From: Corynebacterium lactis
GTDB taxonomy: Bacteria > Actinomycetota > Actinomycetes > Mycobacteriales > Mycobacteriaceae
Assembly: GCF_900519355.1 (NCBI RefSeq)
Contig: NZ_ULHE01000001.1
Coordinates: forward strand, 310,001 to 374,000
Direction of reading: 5' to 3'
Length of the DNA: 64,000 nucleotides
Positions within the stretch are counted from its first letter, which is position 1. The number at the start of each line of letters is the position of its first letter. The position numbers were made by a program, and so were the translations under genes. Shown piece by piece: positions 1-10,785 of the stretch. The notes under the pieces were generated by a model. That model did no database searches, was not told the origin of the DNA, and saw only the letters and a program-made list of their open reading frames with translations.

Positions 1-543
1 GATCTGCCTGGCCTGCTATCCCGCCGCGTCGACCCGCGCACCGGCACCGTGTTGGCCTTCGGCGCGGTCAACGCCGGCTACGCCCACAACGCGATTCCGT
101 CGGAAGGCGAGGTCAAGGGCACCCTGCGCACCGCTGACATCACCACGTGGCGCTCGATCGACCCTCTGGTCCGCGAGCTCATCGCCGAGACGCTCGCGCC
201 GACCGGGGCCACCCACTCCATCAACTACGAGCGGGGCGTGCCACCCGTGCTTAACGACGAATACTGCACGGCCCTGATTGCCGAGACGGTGCGGAGGGTC
301 GACGAGAACGCCGTGATTCAGGCGCCACAGTCGTCGGGAGGCGAGGACTTCGGCTGGTACCTGGAGCATGTGCCGGGGGCGATGGCGCGGCTGGGTTGCT
401 GGTCGGGGCGCGGCGAGAAGCACGACCTGCACCGCGATGACCTGATTGTCGACGAGCGCTGCCTGGGGGTTGGAGTGCGTCTGTTCGCGGGCATCGTCGC
501 ACGTTACGAGGATGACGCGCCAGTAAAGACTCCTCTCCATTAG
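1..543 (+). CDS. M20-family amidohydrolase/peptidase, C-terminal part (5' end outside window)
   Basis: The reading frame is open from the first base and ends with a TAG at 541-543, so only the last ~180 residues are present. The visible part holds the end of the dimerisation domain (AHNAIPSEGEVKGTLR) and the late metal-site segment SSGGEDFGWYLEHVPG, both typical of M20 amidohydrolases of the AmiA/hippurate-hydrolase type, which cleave N-acyl amino acids or related amides with two metal ions. The substrate cannot be read from this piece. It is followed by a hairpin terminator and is separate from lpdA. Confidence 0.85.
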   Translation, partial: DLPGLLSRRVDPRTGTVLAFGAVNAGYAHNAIPSEGEVKGTLRTADITTWRSIDPLVRELIAETLAPTGATHSINYERGVPPVLNDEYCTALIAETVRRVDENAVIQAPQSSGGEDFGWYLEHVPGAMARLGCWSGRGEKHDLHRDDLIVDERCLGVGVRLFAGIVARYEDDAPVKTPLH

Positions 544-555
544 ACTGGTGGGGAA

Positions 556-590
556 AAAGCGCGGAAAATGACGGCCGCGCTTTGCTGTTG
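556..590 (+). terminator. hairpin terminator after the amidohydrolase
   Basis: Perfect 9-bp arms AAAGCGCGG (556-564) and CCGCGCTTT (575-583) with a 10-nt loop, followed by a weak T-rich tail (GCTGTTG). It lies 13 nt after the stop codon. Confidence 0.6.
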
Positions 591-726
591 TGCTATTGGG
601 CGGCCTCGACAGGTGGGGCCGCGGCGGGGTGCGACGGCATCTAACGTGAGCCGGTGCGCCAAAAGCGTTGCGGCAGACATATAGCGAAAAGATCGATCGA
701 GTATTTTCGGCAACTTTGGAGGACTT

Positions 727-2136
727 GTGGCGAAGAGAATCGTAATTATCGGTGGCGGCCCGGCGGGCTACGAGGCGGCCCTGGTGGGAGCCAAGTACGG
801 CGCCGAGGTCACTGTCGTCGAGGACGCCGGCATGGGCGGCTCCTCCGTCCTGTGGGACTGCGTTCCGTCGAAGGCCTTCATCGCCGCGACCGGCGTGCGC
901 ACCGACATGCGGCGCGCGGACGAGATGGGCCTGCGCCCGGACTTTTCCAACCGCAAGATTGACTTCACCGCCGTCAACCAGCGCGTTCAGCGACTGGCTC
1001 AGCAGCAGTCGGACGACGTCCGCGCCCAGATGGAGCGCGAGGGCATCACCATGCTGCAGGGGCGCGGCCGCCTGGACGACCACGACCCGGGCCGCGTGAC
1101 CCACTACGTCACCGTCGACCTGCTGGAGGGCGGCGAGATTAGCCTCGAGGCCGACCTGGTTCTGGTCTGCACCGGCGCGTCCCCGCGCATCCTCCCGGGC
1201 GCAATCCCGGACGGCGAGCGCATCCTGACCTGGCGTCAGGTCTACGACCTGGAGGAGCTCCCGGAGCACCTCATCGTCGTCGGCTCGGGCGTTACCGGCG
1301 CCGAGTTCGTCTCCTCCTTCACCGAGCTGGGCGTGAAGGTCACCATGGTGGCCTCCCGCGACCGCATCCTCCCGCACGAGGACGCCGACGCGGCCGACGC
1401 CCTGGAGGAGGTCCTGCTGGAGCGCGGCGTCGACGTCGTGAAGAATGCCCGCTGTGACCTGGTCGAGCGCACCGAAGATGGCGGCGTCCGCGTCGTCACC
1501 TCCGACGGCCGCGAGGTGCTCGGCTCCCACGCGCTGATGACGGTCGGTTCCATCCCGAACACCGCCGACATGGGCCTGGAGAACTCCGGCATCGAGCTGA
1601 CCCGCTCGGGCCACATCCACGTCGACCGCGTCTCCCGCACCAACGTGCCGGGCATCTACGCCGCCGGTGACTGCACCGACTTGTTCCCGCTGGCCTCCGT
1701 CGCCGCCATGCAGGGCCGCATCGCCATGTACCACGCGCTCGGCGAGGGTGTGTCCCCGATCCGCCTGCGCACCGTCTCCTCCGCGGTGTTCACCCGCCCG
1801 GAGATCGCGACCGTTGGTGTCTCTCAGGCTCAGATCGAGTCCGGTGAGGTCTCGGCCCGCGTTGAGGTATTCCCGCTGGCCGGTAACCCGCGCGCGAAGA
1901 TGCGCTCCCTGCGCCACGGCTTCGTGAAGCTCTTCTGCCGCAAGAACTCCGGCATGATCATCGGCGGCGTCGTCGTCGCGCCGACCGCCTCCGAGCTGAT
2001 CCTCCCGATCGCGGTGTGCGTCTCCAACCAGCTGACGGTCGCCGACCTGGCCAGCTCCTTCTCGGTGTACCCGTCCCTGTCGGGCTCCATCACCGAGGCC
2101 GCCCGCCAGCTGATGCAGCACGACGACCTGGACTAG
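727..2136 (+). CDS. lpdA: NAD(P)H-quinone dehydrogenase (LpdA-like flavoprotein disulfide reductase family)
   Basis: 469 aa. The FAD-binding GGGPAGYEAA lies at residues 9-18 and a second nucleotide-binding VVGSGVTGAEF lies mid-protein, followed by the AAGDCTD FAD segment and a C-terminal dimerisation domain. The redox-active CxxxxC of dihydrolipoamide dehydrogenase is absent: C45 remains (DCVPSK) but the partner position is S40. This matches the mycobacterial LpdA (Rv3303c) group, which reduces quinones rather than lipoamide. The GTG start is set by TTTGGAGGA at 715-723. It is convergent with the mycoredoxin gene 21 nt downstream. Confidence 0.88.
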   Translation: MAKRIVIIGGGPAGYEAALVGAKYGAEVTVVEDAGMGGSSVLWDCVPSKAFIAATGVRTDMRRADEMGLRPDFSNRKIDFTAVNQRVQRLAQQQSDDVRAQMEREGITMLQGRGRLDDHDPGRVTHYVTVDLLEGGEISLEADLVLVCTGASPRILPGAIPDGERILTWRQVYDLEELPEHLIVVGSGVTGAEFVSSFTELGVKVTMVASRDRILPHEDADAADALEEVLLERGVDVVKNARCDLVERTEDGGVRVVTSDGREVLGSHALMTVGSIPNTADMGLENSGIELTRSGHIHVDRVSRTNVPGIYAAGDCTDLFPLASVAAMQGRIAMYHALGEGVSPIRLRTVSSAVFTRPEIATVGVSQAQIESGEVSARVEVFPLAGNPRAKMRSLRHGFVKLFCRKNSGMIIGGVVVAPTASELILPIAVCVSNQLTVADLASSFSVYPSLSGSITEAARQLMQHDDLD

Positions 2137-2157
2137 GCGCCTGGGCCTAGCCTGCGC

Positions 2158-2433
2158 CTAGCCCGCCAGCTCGGCGTACTTCGCCGCCACCTCCCGCGCG
2201 GACGGGTTGGTGGCGTGCGTGCCGTCCGAGTACAGGACGGTTGGCACGACACGGTTGCCGTCGTTGACAGACTTGACCCACTCGGAGAGGTCGGCGTGCG
2301 CCTCGACGTCCCACGCCTCGTACGGGGTGCCGTTCTTCTTCAGCCCGGCAATCAGCCTCTGGCAGAACGGGCACCAGGAAGCGGCGTAGATGGTCACGTG
2401 TTCGGTGGTCTGGGGAGTTTGAACGTCAGTCAT
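2158..2433 (-). CDS. mrx1: mycoredoxin / glutaredoxin-like protein
   Basis: 91 aa from the ATG at 2433 (an in-frame TTG two codons upstream is less likely). Short thioredoxin-fold protein with the dithiol site CPFC at residues 21-24 (YAASWCPFCQRL) and the cis-proline segment VVPTVLY. Mycoredoxin-1 reduces mycothiol-protein mixed disulfides in actinobacteria, coupled to mycothiol and mycothione reductase. It sits just upstream of dfrA-thyA but has its own 5' gap of 56 nt. Assignment as mycoredoxin rather than another glutaredoxin rests on size, the CPxC site and host type. Confidence 0.82.
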   Translation of the reverse strand: MTDVQTPQTTEHVTIYAASWCPFCQRLIAGLKKNGTPYEAWDVEAHADLSEWVKSVNDGNRVVPTVLYSDGTHATNPSAREVAAKYAELAG

Positions 2434-2489
2434 ACACAATTCAACGCCCCTGCACCGGCGGCTATTCCGCTAGTTTCTGAGTAACTTCG

Positions 2490-3008
2490 CTAGCCATGCG
2501 GGCGCCACGTGGTGAAGCGGTAGCGCAGCCCTGTCTTCGAGGTCATCCACTCGCTCTGCTCGGATTTCTCCCAGTCGTAGAGCTCCGGGGCTCTGACTGG
2601 CACCGGCAACGTGACCTCGGTGTCGATGTCGGTGACGACGCAGGCGTCGGCAAGCGAAAGGCCATCCCGGTAGACGCGGCCGCCCCCGATGATCCACGCG
2701 GCGGGGGAGTCCGAGACCATCTCAAGCGCGCCGTCCAGGCTGCTAGCGGCCTCGGCGCCGGGAAAGTCGGTCTCCGAGCGGGAGAGCACGATGTTGCGGC
2801 GGCCGGGCAGCGGCCGGAACTTTGGGTTCAGTGAGTCCCACGTGCGGCGGCCCATGATGACCGGCGCGCCCATGGTCGTGACCTTGAAGTGCGCGAGGTC
2901 CTCCGGCAGGTGCCAGGGCATGGACTGCCCGTCGCCGATGATGCCGTCGCGGGACTGCGCCCAGATCATGCCGACGAAGGCGGGGCGTGAAGAAGTGCTA
3001 TCGGTCAT
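2490..3008 (-). CDS. folA: dihydrofolate reductase
   Basis: 172 aa, normal length. It shows the DHFR hallmarks: substrate/NADPH loop GIIGDGQSMPWHLPEDL with the catalytic acidic residue, VIMGRRTWDSL, LPGRRNIVLSR for NADPH binding, and WIIGGGRVY. The enzyme reduces dihydrofolate to tetrahydrofolate, regenerating the cofactor consumed by the adjacent thymidylate synthase. It starts 46 nt after thyA in a cysQ-thyA-dfrA series on the minus strand, an arrangement common in corynebacteria. Confidence 0.95.
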   Translation of the reverse strand: MTDSTSSRPAFVGMIWAQSRDGIIGDGQSMPWHLPEDLAHFKVTTMGAPVIMGRRTWDSLNPKFRPLPGRRNIVLSRSETDFPGAEAASSLDGALEMVSDSPAAWIIGGGRVYRDGLSLADACVVTDIDTEVTLPVPVRAPELYDWEKSEQSEWMTSKTGLRYRFTTWRPHG

Positions 3009-3054
3009 GTCCTGGCCTTTCGGGATCGTTGCGGGCGAGGCAGAGTCAGCGCGC

Positions 3055-3885
3055 CTAGACCGCGACCTGGCCGCGAATCGGCGGGTGCGGATCGTAGCCG
3101 ACGACCTCGACGTCCTCGTAGGAGTAGTCGAAGATACTGTCGGCCTTGCGCAGCTTCAGGGTGGGGTAGGGGCGAGCCTCTCGTGAGACCTGCAGCGTGC
3201 ACTGCTCGACGTGATTGTCGTAGATGTGGCAGTCGCCGCCGGTCCAGATGAACTCGCCGACCTCAAGGCCCGCCTGCTGCGCCATCATGTGGGTCAGCAG
3301 CGCGTAGGAGGCGATGTTGAAGGGCACGCCCAGGAACATGTCGGCGCTGCGCTGGTAGAGCTGGCACGAGAGCTTCCCGTCGGCCACGTAGAACTGGAAC
3401 AGCAGGTGGCACGGCGGCAGGGCCATGTTGGAGATCTCGGAGACGTTCCACGCGCTGACGATGTTGCGGCGCGAGTCCGGGTTGGACTTCAGCGTCTCGA
3501 GAGACTGCGCAATCTGGTCGATGTGCTGGCCATCCGGGGTCGGCCAGGAGCGCCACTGGACACCGTAGACGGGGCCGAGGTCGCCGCTTTCCGACGCCCA
3601 CTCGTCCCAGATAGTCACGCCGTGGTCCTGCAGCCAGCGCACGTTGGAATCCCCGCGGAGGAACCACAGGAGCTCGTAGACGATCGACTTCAGGTGCACC
3701 TTCTTGGTAGTGATCAGCGGGAAGCCCTCGGCCAGGTCAAAGCGGAGCTGCCTGCCGAAGACGGAGCGCGTGCCGGTGCCGGTGCGGTCCGACTTGTGCG
3801 CGCCGGTCTCGAGGATCTCGCGCAGGAGGTCTTCGTAGGGGGTCTTCACAGCCTGGACGGAATCAGCCGTGTGAATATCAGCCAT
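3055..3885 (-). CDS. thyA: thymidylate synthase
   Basis: 276 aa. Catalytic Cys159 lies in the motif [27 protein letters not shown] near the N terminus, the dUMP-binding [19 protein letters not shown] and the folate-site C-terminal region are also present. It methylates dUMP to dTMP with methylene-tetrahydrofolate. The ATG at 3885 gives the usual family length; longer upstream readings run into cysQ and have no family similarity. A GTG five codons upstream is possible. It lies 20 nt after cysQ. Confidence 0.95.
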   Translation of the reverse strand: MADIHTADSVQAVKTPYEDLLREILETGAHKSDRTGTGTRSVFGRQLRFDLAEGFPLITTKKVHLKSIVYELLWFLRGDSNVRWLQDHGVTIWDEWASESGDLGPVYGVQWRSWPTPDGQHIDQIAQSLETLKSNPDSRRNIVSAWNVSEISNMALPPCHLLFQFYVADGKLSCQLYQRSADMFLGVPFNIASYALLTHMMAQQAGLEVGEFIWTGGDCHIYDNHVEQCTLQVSREARPYPTLKLRKADSIFDYSYEDVEVVGYDPHPPIRGQVAV

Positions 3886-3905
3886 GGGAGTATTAGCCAC
3901 CGCCA

Positions 3906-4661
3906 CTACTTCTGCTCGCCGGCCTTGAACTCCGCGACCAGGGCCAGGATCTCCTCGGCCAGGTCGGGGCGGCAGAAGAGCATGTCGGGCATGAAGGTGT
4001 CGACGTTGTTGTAGGTCGGCTCCGAGCCGTCGAGGCGGCTGACGTGCAGGCCCGCCGCCTTGGCAACGCCTACGGGAGCTGCGGAATCCCACTCGTACTG
4101 GCCACCGTCGTGAATGTAGGCGTCGTGGTCGCCGAGCAGCACGTGCATGGCCTTGGCGCCAGCGGAGCCCATCTCGACAATCTCCATGCCGAGCTTCTCC
4201 GCGACGTACTTCGCGACCTCCGGCGGACGGGTGCGGGAGACCACAATCTTGCCGGAGCGCGGGCCTTGAACGGCCTTGGCCTCGCCGGTGTGGAAGACCT
4301 GGCCGAGGTCCGGCAGGCCAACGGCGGCGTGGGTGGGCTTGCCGTTTTCGACGAGCGCCACGTGAACTGCCCAGTCCTGGCGGCCGCCGGCGAACTCACG
4401 GGTGCCATCGAGCGGGTCAATAATCCACACTCGCTCGGAGTCGAGGCGCTCGCGGTTATCCGCGGCCTCCTCCGACAGCAGGCCGTCATCGGGGCGGTGC
4501 TGCTCCAGTACGCGGGCGATCCATTCCTGCGCGAGGGCGTCTCCGGCGTCGCCGAGAATGCGGCCGCGCAGCAGCCCGACGTTGCGGACTCCCTTCAGAA
4601 TTTCACCCGCGCCGCGGGCCAGACGGTAAGCAAGAACAGCATCTTCAACGTGAGCAGACAT
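3906..4661 (-). CDS. cysQ: 3'(2'),5'-bisphosphate nucleotidase / inositol-monophosphatase family (CysQ-like)
   Basis: 251 aa. Metal-binding motifs of the lithium-sensitive phosphatase family are in order: LLSEEAADN (about residues 61-69), [12 protein letters not shown] (about 79-90) and [11 protein letters not shown] near residue 195. CysQ removes the 3'-phosphate from PAP/PAPS, which accumulate in sulfate assimilation. Inositol-monophosphate activity is a known overlap in actinobacteria and cannot be separated by eye. First gene of the cysQ-thyA-dfrA run, divergent from yccF. Confidence 0.85.
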   Translation of the reverse strand: MSAHVEDAVLAYRLARGAGEILKGVRNVGLLRGRILGDAGDALAQEWIARVLEQHRPDDGLLSEEAADNRERLDSERVWIIDPLDGTREFAGGRQDWAVHVALVENGKPTHAAVGLPDLGQVFHTGEAKAVQGPRSGKIVVSRTRPPEVAKYVAEKLGMEIVEMGSAGAKAMHVLLGDHDAYIHDGGQYEWDSAAPVGVAKAAGLHVSRLDGSEPTYNNVDTFMPDMLFCRPDLAEEILALVAEFKAGEQK

Positions 4662-4751
4662 GGTTCCGATACTATTCCGAAACGCCGTATCTCCGCCACC
4701 TCACCAAAAGGGTCCGGCAAGCAGGCGTTTTCACCGATAGAATCCGGAGCT

Positions 4752-5177
4752 ATGCGACTTCTCCTGAACATCATTTGGCTTCTCTTCGGCGGTCTTTGGC
4801 TAGCACTCGGATACGTCTTCTTCGGCGTCATTGCCTGCCTGCTCATTGTCACGATTCCGGCGGGCGTGGCCTCGTTCCGGATGGCCTCCTACGCGCTGTG
4901 GCCGTTTGGCCGCACGGTGGTAGAGCGCAGCCGCCCCGGTAGCGCTGGGGCTGCGGGGGCGGCTGTCATGAATGTGGTGTGGTTCCTGGTAGCCGGGCTG
5001 TGGCTGGCCCTCGGCCACATCACCACCGCCGCAGCCCAGGCTGTGACCATTGTTGGCCTACCGCTGGCGGTGGCGAACGTGAAGATGATTCCGGTGACCT
5101 GCTTCCCCTTCGGCAAGGAGATCGTCAGCAGCGATCGCGCTGGCGCGTACGCCGAAGGGTACACGGTCCGGCTTTAG
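4752..5177 (+). CDS. YccF-family (DUF307) membrane protein
   Basis: 141 aa with two similar halves, each a hydrophobic hairpin beginning NIIWLLFGGLWLALGY (N terminus) or NVVWFLVAGLWLALGH (about residue 80), followed by IPAG/LPLA and a WPFGR/FPFGK segment. This internal duplication is the signature of the YccF domain, a small inner-membrane protein whose role is not established. The start ATG at 4752 has CGGAG just upstream. Stand-alone gene, divergent from cysQ and convergent with pgi. Confidence 0.85.
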   Translation: MRLLLNIIWLLFGGLWLALGYVFFGVIACLLIVTIPAGVASFRMASYALWPFGRTVVERSRPGSAGAAGAAVMNVVWFLVAGLWLALGHITTAAAQAVTIVGLPLAVANVKMIPVTCFPFGKEIVSSDRAGAYAEGYTVRL

Positions 5178-5227
5178 GCCCGAGCCTTCCAGCCCTGGGC
5201 CTCAAGAGCCTGGCTCAAGAGCCTCGC

Positions 5228-6865
<1,638 letters not shown>

Positions 6866-6943
6866 TCCTGCTCCCCAGGTTTACTCTTCGAAAGCACTGA
6901 TACGCACCAGCCTAGTTGCGTTTTCCAACTCTCGCCGGAGACG

Positions 6944-6987
6944 CCAAAACCCCTCCGCCGGGGCTCAAACTGCGCTGGGCGGAGGGG
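6944..6987 (-). terminator. intrinsic terminator of the surface-protein operon
   Basis: Perfect 10-bp arms CCCCTCCGCC (6950-6959) and GGCGGAGGGG (6978-6987). Read on the minus strand the stem is followed by TTTTGG. It lies about 60 nt after the stop of the large surface protein. Confidence 0.8.
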
Positions 6988-7048
6988 CTCGGTGAGCTAG
7001 TCGTCGGTCAATTCGACGCGCCGGTTAGCTGCAATTGCTCGTCGACAA

Positions 7049-10000
7049 TTACTTGCCGTCGTTCTTCCTGCGGACGAGCATCAACAGGCCACCGATGATG
7101 GCGGCTGCGATGGCGATGCCGAGGATCCATGCGACGGCAGTCACGCCTGTCTTGGCCAGGCTACTGCTGGACGACTTCGCCGAGGAGTTGCTGCCGGACG
7201 ACGAGCCAGACGCGGACGTGTTGGATGCAGACTTGCTGGACGAGGACTTGCCCGACGCAGCATTGCTGGAAGCTGGCTTGCCCGAAGCGCCGGTGCTGGC
7301 CGAGGTCGACCCGGCTGTCGCGCGTGAGGTCCCCGTTCCGGGAGCCTTCGTGGTGCCACTTGTGGACGGGGCCTTGTCGCCTGGCATTGCGGGAGCGCCA
7401 GTCGGTGCGCCGGTCGGAGCGCCCGTCGGGATAGCCGGCTTGGTGGTCGGCGTCTCGCCGGGCTTCGGGCAAGCGAAGATGCCCGGGCTGCTCCAGGTCC
7501 ACTTGGTCTTGACACCTGTCGGGAACTGGAAGCCCTCCTTCGGCTTCGCAGTAACGGTGATGGTTTCCGGGCCGTTGAAGCCGTAGTAGTAGGTGCCCGG
7601 CGCGACCTTCACACCGTCGCCGCTGGTCGCGTAGTAGGGGCTCGACGGCTGGGTGCTCTTGAGGTAATAGTCGACGCCAGCGACGTTATCGATGGTGACG
7701 TAGGCCGCCTCCTCGCACTTTTGCGGGTCGCTCGCGGACGGGGTTGCCATCGGCTCGTGCGGGGTCACCAGCTCGGTGACCTGCTCGGGCTCGTTGGGCT
7801 CGGTCGTCGGGGTCGTCGTCTCGCTCGGCTCGGTCGGCGTGGTGCTTCCCGACGGCTCGGACGTACCCGGCGAGGTGGTGTCCTCGGAGTCGCTCGGCGT
7901 CGTCGGCTGGGTCGGCTCGCTAGTCTCGCTCGGGGTGCTAGGAGTGCTCGGGGTGCTCGGCTTCGTCGGCTCACTGGGCTGCGCGGCAACCGGGTGTGAG
8001 TCGGCGTCGGTCGGGTTTGTTCCAGCCTTGACCTCGTCGGCGTCGGAGTAGCCGTCGCCGTCGGTGTCACCCTTGTTCGGGTTGGTACCGCGGTCGATTT
8101 CGTCCTTGTCGCTCAGGGTGTCGCCGTCGGAGTCGGCCTGGTCGGGGCTGGTGTTGCCCGGCTCGCCGTTCGGGTTGAACTTGTCGTTCGGGTACTTGTT
8201 GTTGAGCTTGCCGGAGATCTCGTCGGCGTCGGAGATGCCGTCGGAGTCGGTGTCCTTGGTCGGGTCCTTCTCCGGCTCCGCCTGGGCCTCGCGGGCCTTC
8301 AGCTCCGTGGTGCCCTCGCTGGTGCCGTAGCGTACGCGCTCGATTTCCTTCTCGCCGGCCACGGCCTTGATGGTGTGGTCCGCATTGCTCAGCTTGACGT
8401 CGGCAAGCGTGGCCACGCCGGAGGCGTCGGTGTCGGCCTTGCCCAGAGAAGTGTCGCCGTCGAAGAACTCGACCGGGATGCCGGCCGGGACGGGCTTGCC
8501 CTCGGCGTCGGTGACGGTGGCGGAGACCTTCGCGGGGTTGTCGCCCTCGACGGGCTTGTCGCCGACCCACTCGGCGGTCACGGCGGTGGAGGTCTTCTTG
8601 TCCTCGATCGGGGCCTGGACGGTCAGCTTGGTCGAGGCCTCGGATGGCGCGATGACGACGGTGCCCTGGTTGTTGGACAGGCCGGAGTACTTCGCCACGA
8701 CGGTCTGCTCGCCGGTCAGCCCGGCGAAGTCGTGCTCGATGGTGGCGTAGCCGTCGGTGGTGCCGTCGAGCGTCGCGGTTCCGAACTTGTCCTCGCCGAT
8801 GAAGAAGTCGACGGTGCCGGACAGGACCGGCTGCTGGTTGGCGGCGTCGGCGTCGGCATGCGTGACGCGGACCTTCAGCGGGGTCGTCTCGCCTGCGGTG
8901 ACCTCCTGCGGGGTCGTGGCGTCCCAGGCGGTGTTGGAGGTGTCGGTGACGGTCACGCGCGGCATGGCGTGGGTGACCTTCACGACGTCGGACTCCGAGG
9001 GCTTCGCGGTCGGGGTGCCGGAGAAGACGGCCTTGAGCTGCGTCTCGCCGGGGGCGAAGGGGCGGCGGATGGTGTAGGTACCGTCGCCGTTATCCTTGCC
9101 GAAGCCCAGCGAGGCCCACTCCGGGTGGTCGGCGTTGATGTACTTGAACTCGACCTTGCCGCCGTCGAGCTTGGCGCCCTCCGGGACGACGATCTTCGCG
9201 GTGATGGTCTGGAATCCCGAGCCCATATCCGCGCCATTTTCCGGGGTGGTGATGGCGATGGAGGACTCTCGCTGCACGTAGGCGACGCTTAGCTGCTTCT
9301 CCGCGGACTTCGCTGCCGGGAAGGTGCGCTCCCCAGAAGTGACCTCGGCGGCCTCTGCGGTGATGACGACCGGCTTGTCGGAGGACTTTTCCGGGCGGTA
9401 GGTGACCTCGGCGATGCCTTCCGGGTTCGCCTTCTGTCGGCCAATCTCGGTGCCGTCGGCCTTGAACACGATCTCCGGGTACTGGCTGGCCGCCAGGTTG
9501 CGCCCCTCCGGCTTGTAGGTCGCCTTCAGTGGCACGTCGGTACCGGGCTCCACGGAGGCGGGTACGTCGGCCAGCTCCAGGCTGGTCTTCAGCTCGGCCT
9601 TAACGCCCACGGTCTTCGGCTCGCTTTCCGACGCCCTGTACGCGGCGTTCTCGGCCGGAATAAGGCGGGCGCGGTAGGCGACGTCGCCGTCGACGTCCGG
9701 CGTGGTGGTGTCCAAGGCGGCAGTGCCGGAGGCGGCGTCGACCGGCTCGCCGACTGCGCCCCAGTTGCTGCCCTCCTGCTTCTCGAACTGGATCTTCGCG
9801 CCGGTCAGCGGGACGTCCGTCGGGTCGACGGTCGCCGTGGCGGACAGGTGGACCGGGATCTCGCCCTGCTCGTTCGGGGCCTGCTCGGCGGTCGCGTCCA
9901 GGGCGACGGCGGTGCTGACGGCCTCGACCTTCGTGACGGTCAGCCGCTGGCTAGCAGGGCCCGCGTTGACGTAGACGGCGTTGTCGCTCCAGTTCCCGTC

Positions 10001-10744
10001 CTCCATGAAGGACATCGTGTCGTTCGACCCTGCAGCCGCCTGGGCTCCGGCTGCGCGCAGGCCGAAGACCACCTCCTCCCCGTCCTTGGGGGCCACAACC
10101 GTGAACACCACGGAGGGGAGCTGCACGGCTCCGCTCTTGGCGAAGGTGTCCGAACGCCACGAACCGCTCTGATCGCTCGCGTCGGGGCTGTTCTTGACAG
10201 TGCGGTTTTGCCGGTCTGCGATGCGGGCGAATCCGCCGGTCTGCGACGGGGCGCCGCTGGCATCGACCCTGTGGAGGGTCGGGGTGGCTCCGGCGCTGCC
10301 GCTAATGTTGCCGCCTTCCAGGTGCATCTCCTTGATCTCGACGCCGCTCGGTAGCGCAATGTCGTACTTGAATCGGGACCACCACTCGTACCCGACCGTC
10401 ATGGGGCCCGGAGTGACGGTAACCGTGAACTCCTCGCCGGGGCGGACGATATCCGGGTACTTCACGCCGGTGCCGAAGGGAAACGGCGCGGTGTTCCTCC
10501 CCGGCGTGTAGCCACCGAAGCTGGTATCCACGTTCGAGCCGGGCCTGTCGATGTAATACGTCCAGGTGTCGTTGACAACCTTGTCGACGATGGTCTGAGT
10601 TGCGGTGGCGCCCGTGGCGCCTGTGGCGGTCTGCGCGGAGGCGACCTGCGCCAGGGGCATCCCCGGCAGGGCGGGGGAGAGGACCAGGGTGCTGGCCGTG
10701 GCGACCGCGATGACGGTTGCCGGAATGCGCTTAGTGATTCGCAT
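7049..10744 (-). CDS. large LPxTG-type surface protein with Ig-like repeats and thrombospondin type-3-like calcium repeats
   Basis: 1231 aa. It has an N-terminal Sec signal peptide (about residues 1-38, ending PLAQVASAQ), then a ~210-residue N-terminal domain resembling that of the upstream neighbour. Several ~90-100-residue beta-rich Ig-like repeats follow, of the Big_3/Big_5 adhesin style. Near residues 825-915 are Asp-rich units of the DTDGDGYSDADEV type, typical calcium-binding thrombospondin type-3 repeats. A Pro/Ser/Thr linker, a ~100-residue domain with two Cys and a Ser/Ala stalk come next. The C terminus has the sorting signal LAKTG (1196-1200), a hydrophobic helix and RRKNDGK. It is likely sortase-anchored. 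Ligand unknown. Second gene of the operon, 41 nt after its partner. Confidence 0.85.
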   Translation of the reverse strand: MRITKRIPATVIAVATASTLVLSPALPGMPLAQVASAQTATGATGATATQTIVDKVVNDTWTYYIDRPGSNVDTSFGGYTPGRNTAPFPFGTGVKYPDIVRPGEEFTVTVTPGPMTVGYEWWSRFKYDIALPSGVEIKEMHLEGGNISGSAGATPTLHRVDASGAPSQTGGFARIADRQNRTVKNSPDASDQSGSWRSDTFAKSGAVQLPSVVFTVVAPKDGEEVVFGLRAAGAQAAAGSNDTMSFMEDGNWSDNAVYVNAGPASQRLTVTKVEAVSTAVALDATAEQAPNEQGEIPVHLSATATVDPTDVPLTGAKIQFEKQEGSNWGAVGEPVDAASGTAALDTTTPDVDGDVAYRARLIPAENAAYRASESEPKTVGVKAELKTSLELADVPASVEPGTDVPLKATYKPEGRNLAASQYPEIVFKADGTEIGRQKANPEGIAEVTYRPEKSSDKPVVITAEAAEVTSGERTFPAAKSAEKQLSVAYVQRESSIAITTPENGADMGSGFQTITAKIVVPEGAKLDGGKVEFKYINADHPEWASLGFGKDNGDGTYTIRRPFAPGETQLKAVFSGTPTAKPSESDVVKVTHAMPRVTVTDTSNTAWDATTPQEVTAGETTPLKVRVTHADADAANQQPVLSGTVDFFIGEDKFGTATLDGTTDGYATIEHDFAGLTGEQTVVAKYSGLSNNQGTVVIAPSEASTKLTVQAPIEDKKTSTAVTAEWVGDKPVEGDNPAKVSATVTDAEGKPVPAGIPVEFFDGDTSLGKADTDASGVATLADVKLSNADHTIKAVAGEKEIERVRYGTSEGTTELKAREAQAEPEKDPTKDTDSDGISDADEISGKLNNKYPNDKFNPNGEPGNTSPDQADSDGDTLSDKDEIDRGTNPNKGDTDGDGYSDADEVKAGTNPTDADSHPVAAQPSEPTKPSTPSTPSTPSETSEPTQPTTPSDSEDTTSPGTSEPSGSTTPTEPSETTTPTTEPNEPEQVTELVTPHEPMATPSASDPQKCEEAAYVTIDNVAGVDYYLKSTQPSSPYYATSGDGVKVAPGTYYYGFNGPETITVTAKPKEGFQFPTGVKTKWTWSSPGIFACPKPGETPTTKPAIPTGAPTGAPTGAPAMPGDKAPSTSGTTKAPGTGTSRATAGSTSASTGASGKPASSNAASGKSSSSKSASNTSASGSSSGSNSSAKSSSSSLAKTGVTAVAWILGIAIAAAIIGGLLMLVRRKNDGK

Positions 10745-10785
10745 GGTCAGTGTCTCTTTTCTACCTATTTACCCGGTGCAGCGCC

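Noticed and set aside
16..2121. Very long minus-strand open frame antisense to lpdA and the amidohydrolase
   Set aside because: It is a shadow frame of G+C-rich third-position bias; the plus-strand frame encodes a complete flavoprotein with motifs, the minus frame has Arg/Gly/Asp/Val-rich composition and no family features. The same reasoning removes the long antisense frames over thyA, pgi, pcrA, accD1, the ligases and the hydrogenase genes.
727..2136. Loss of the first redox Cys in LpdA as a decay sign
   Set aside because: The S40/C45 pattern is characteristic of the quinone-reducing LpdA group of mycolata, so it is expected rather than anomalous.
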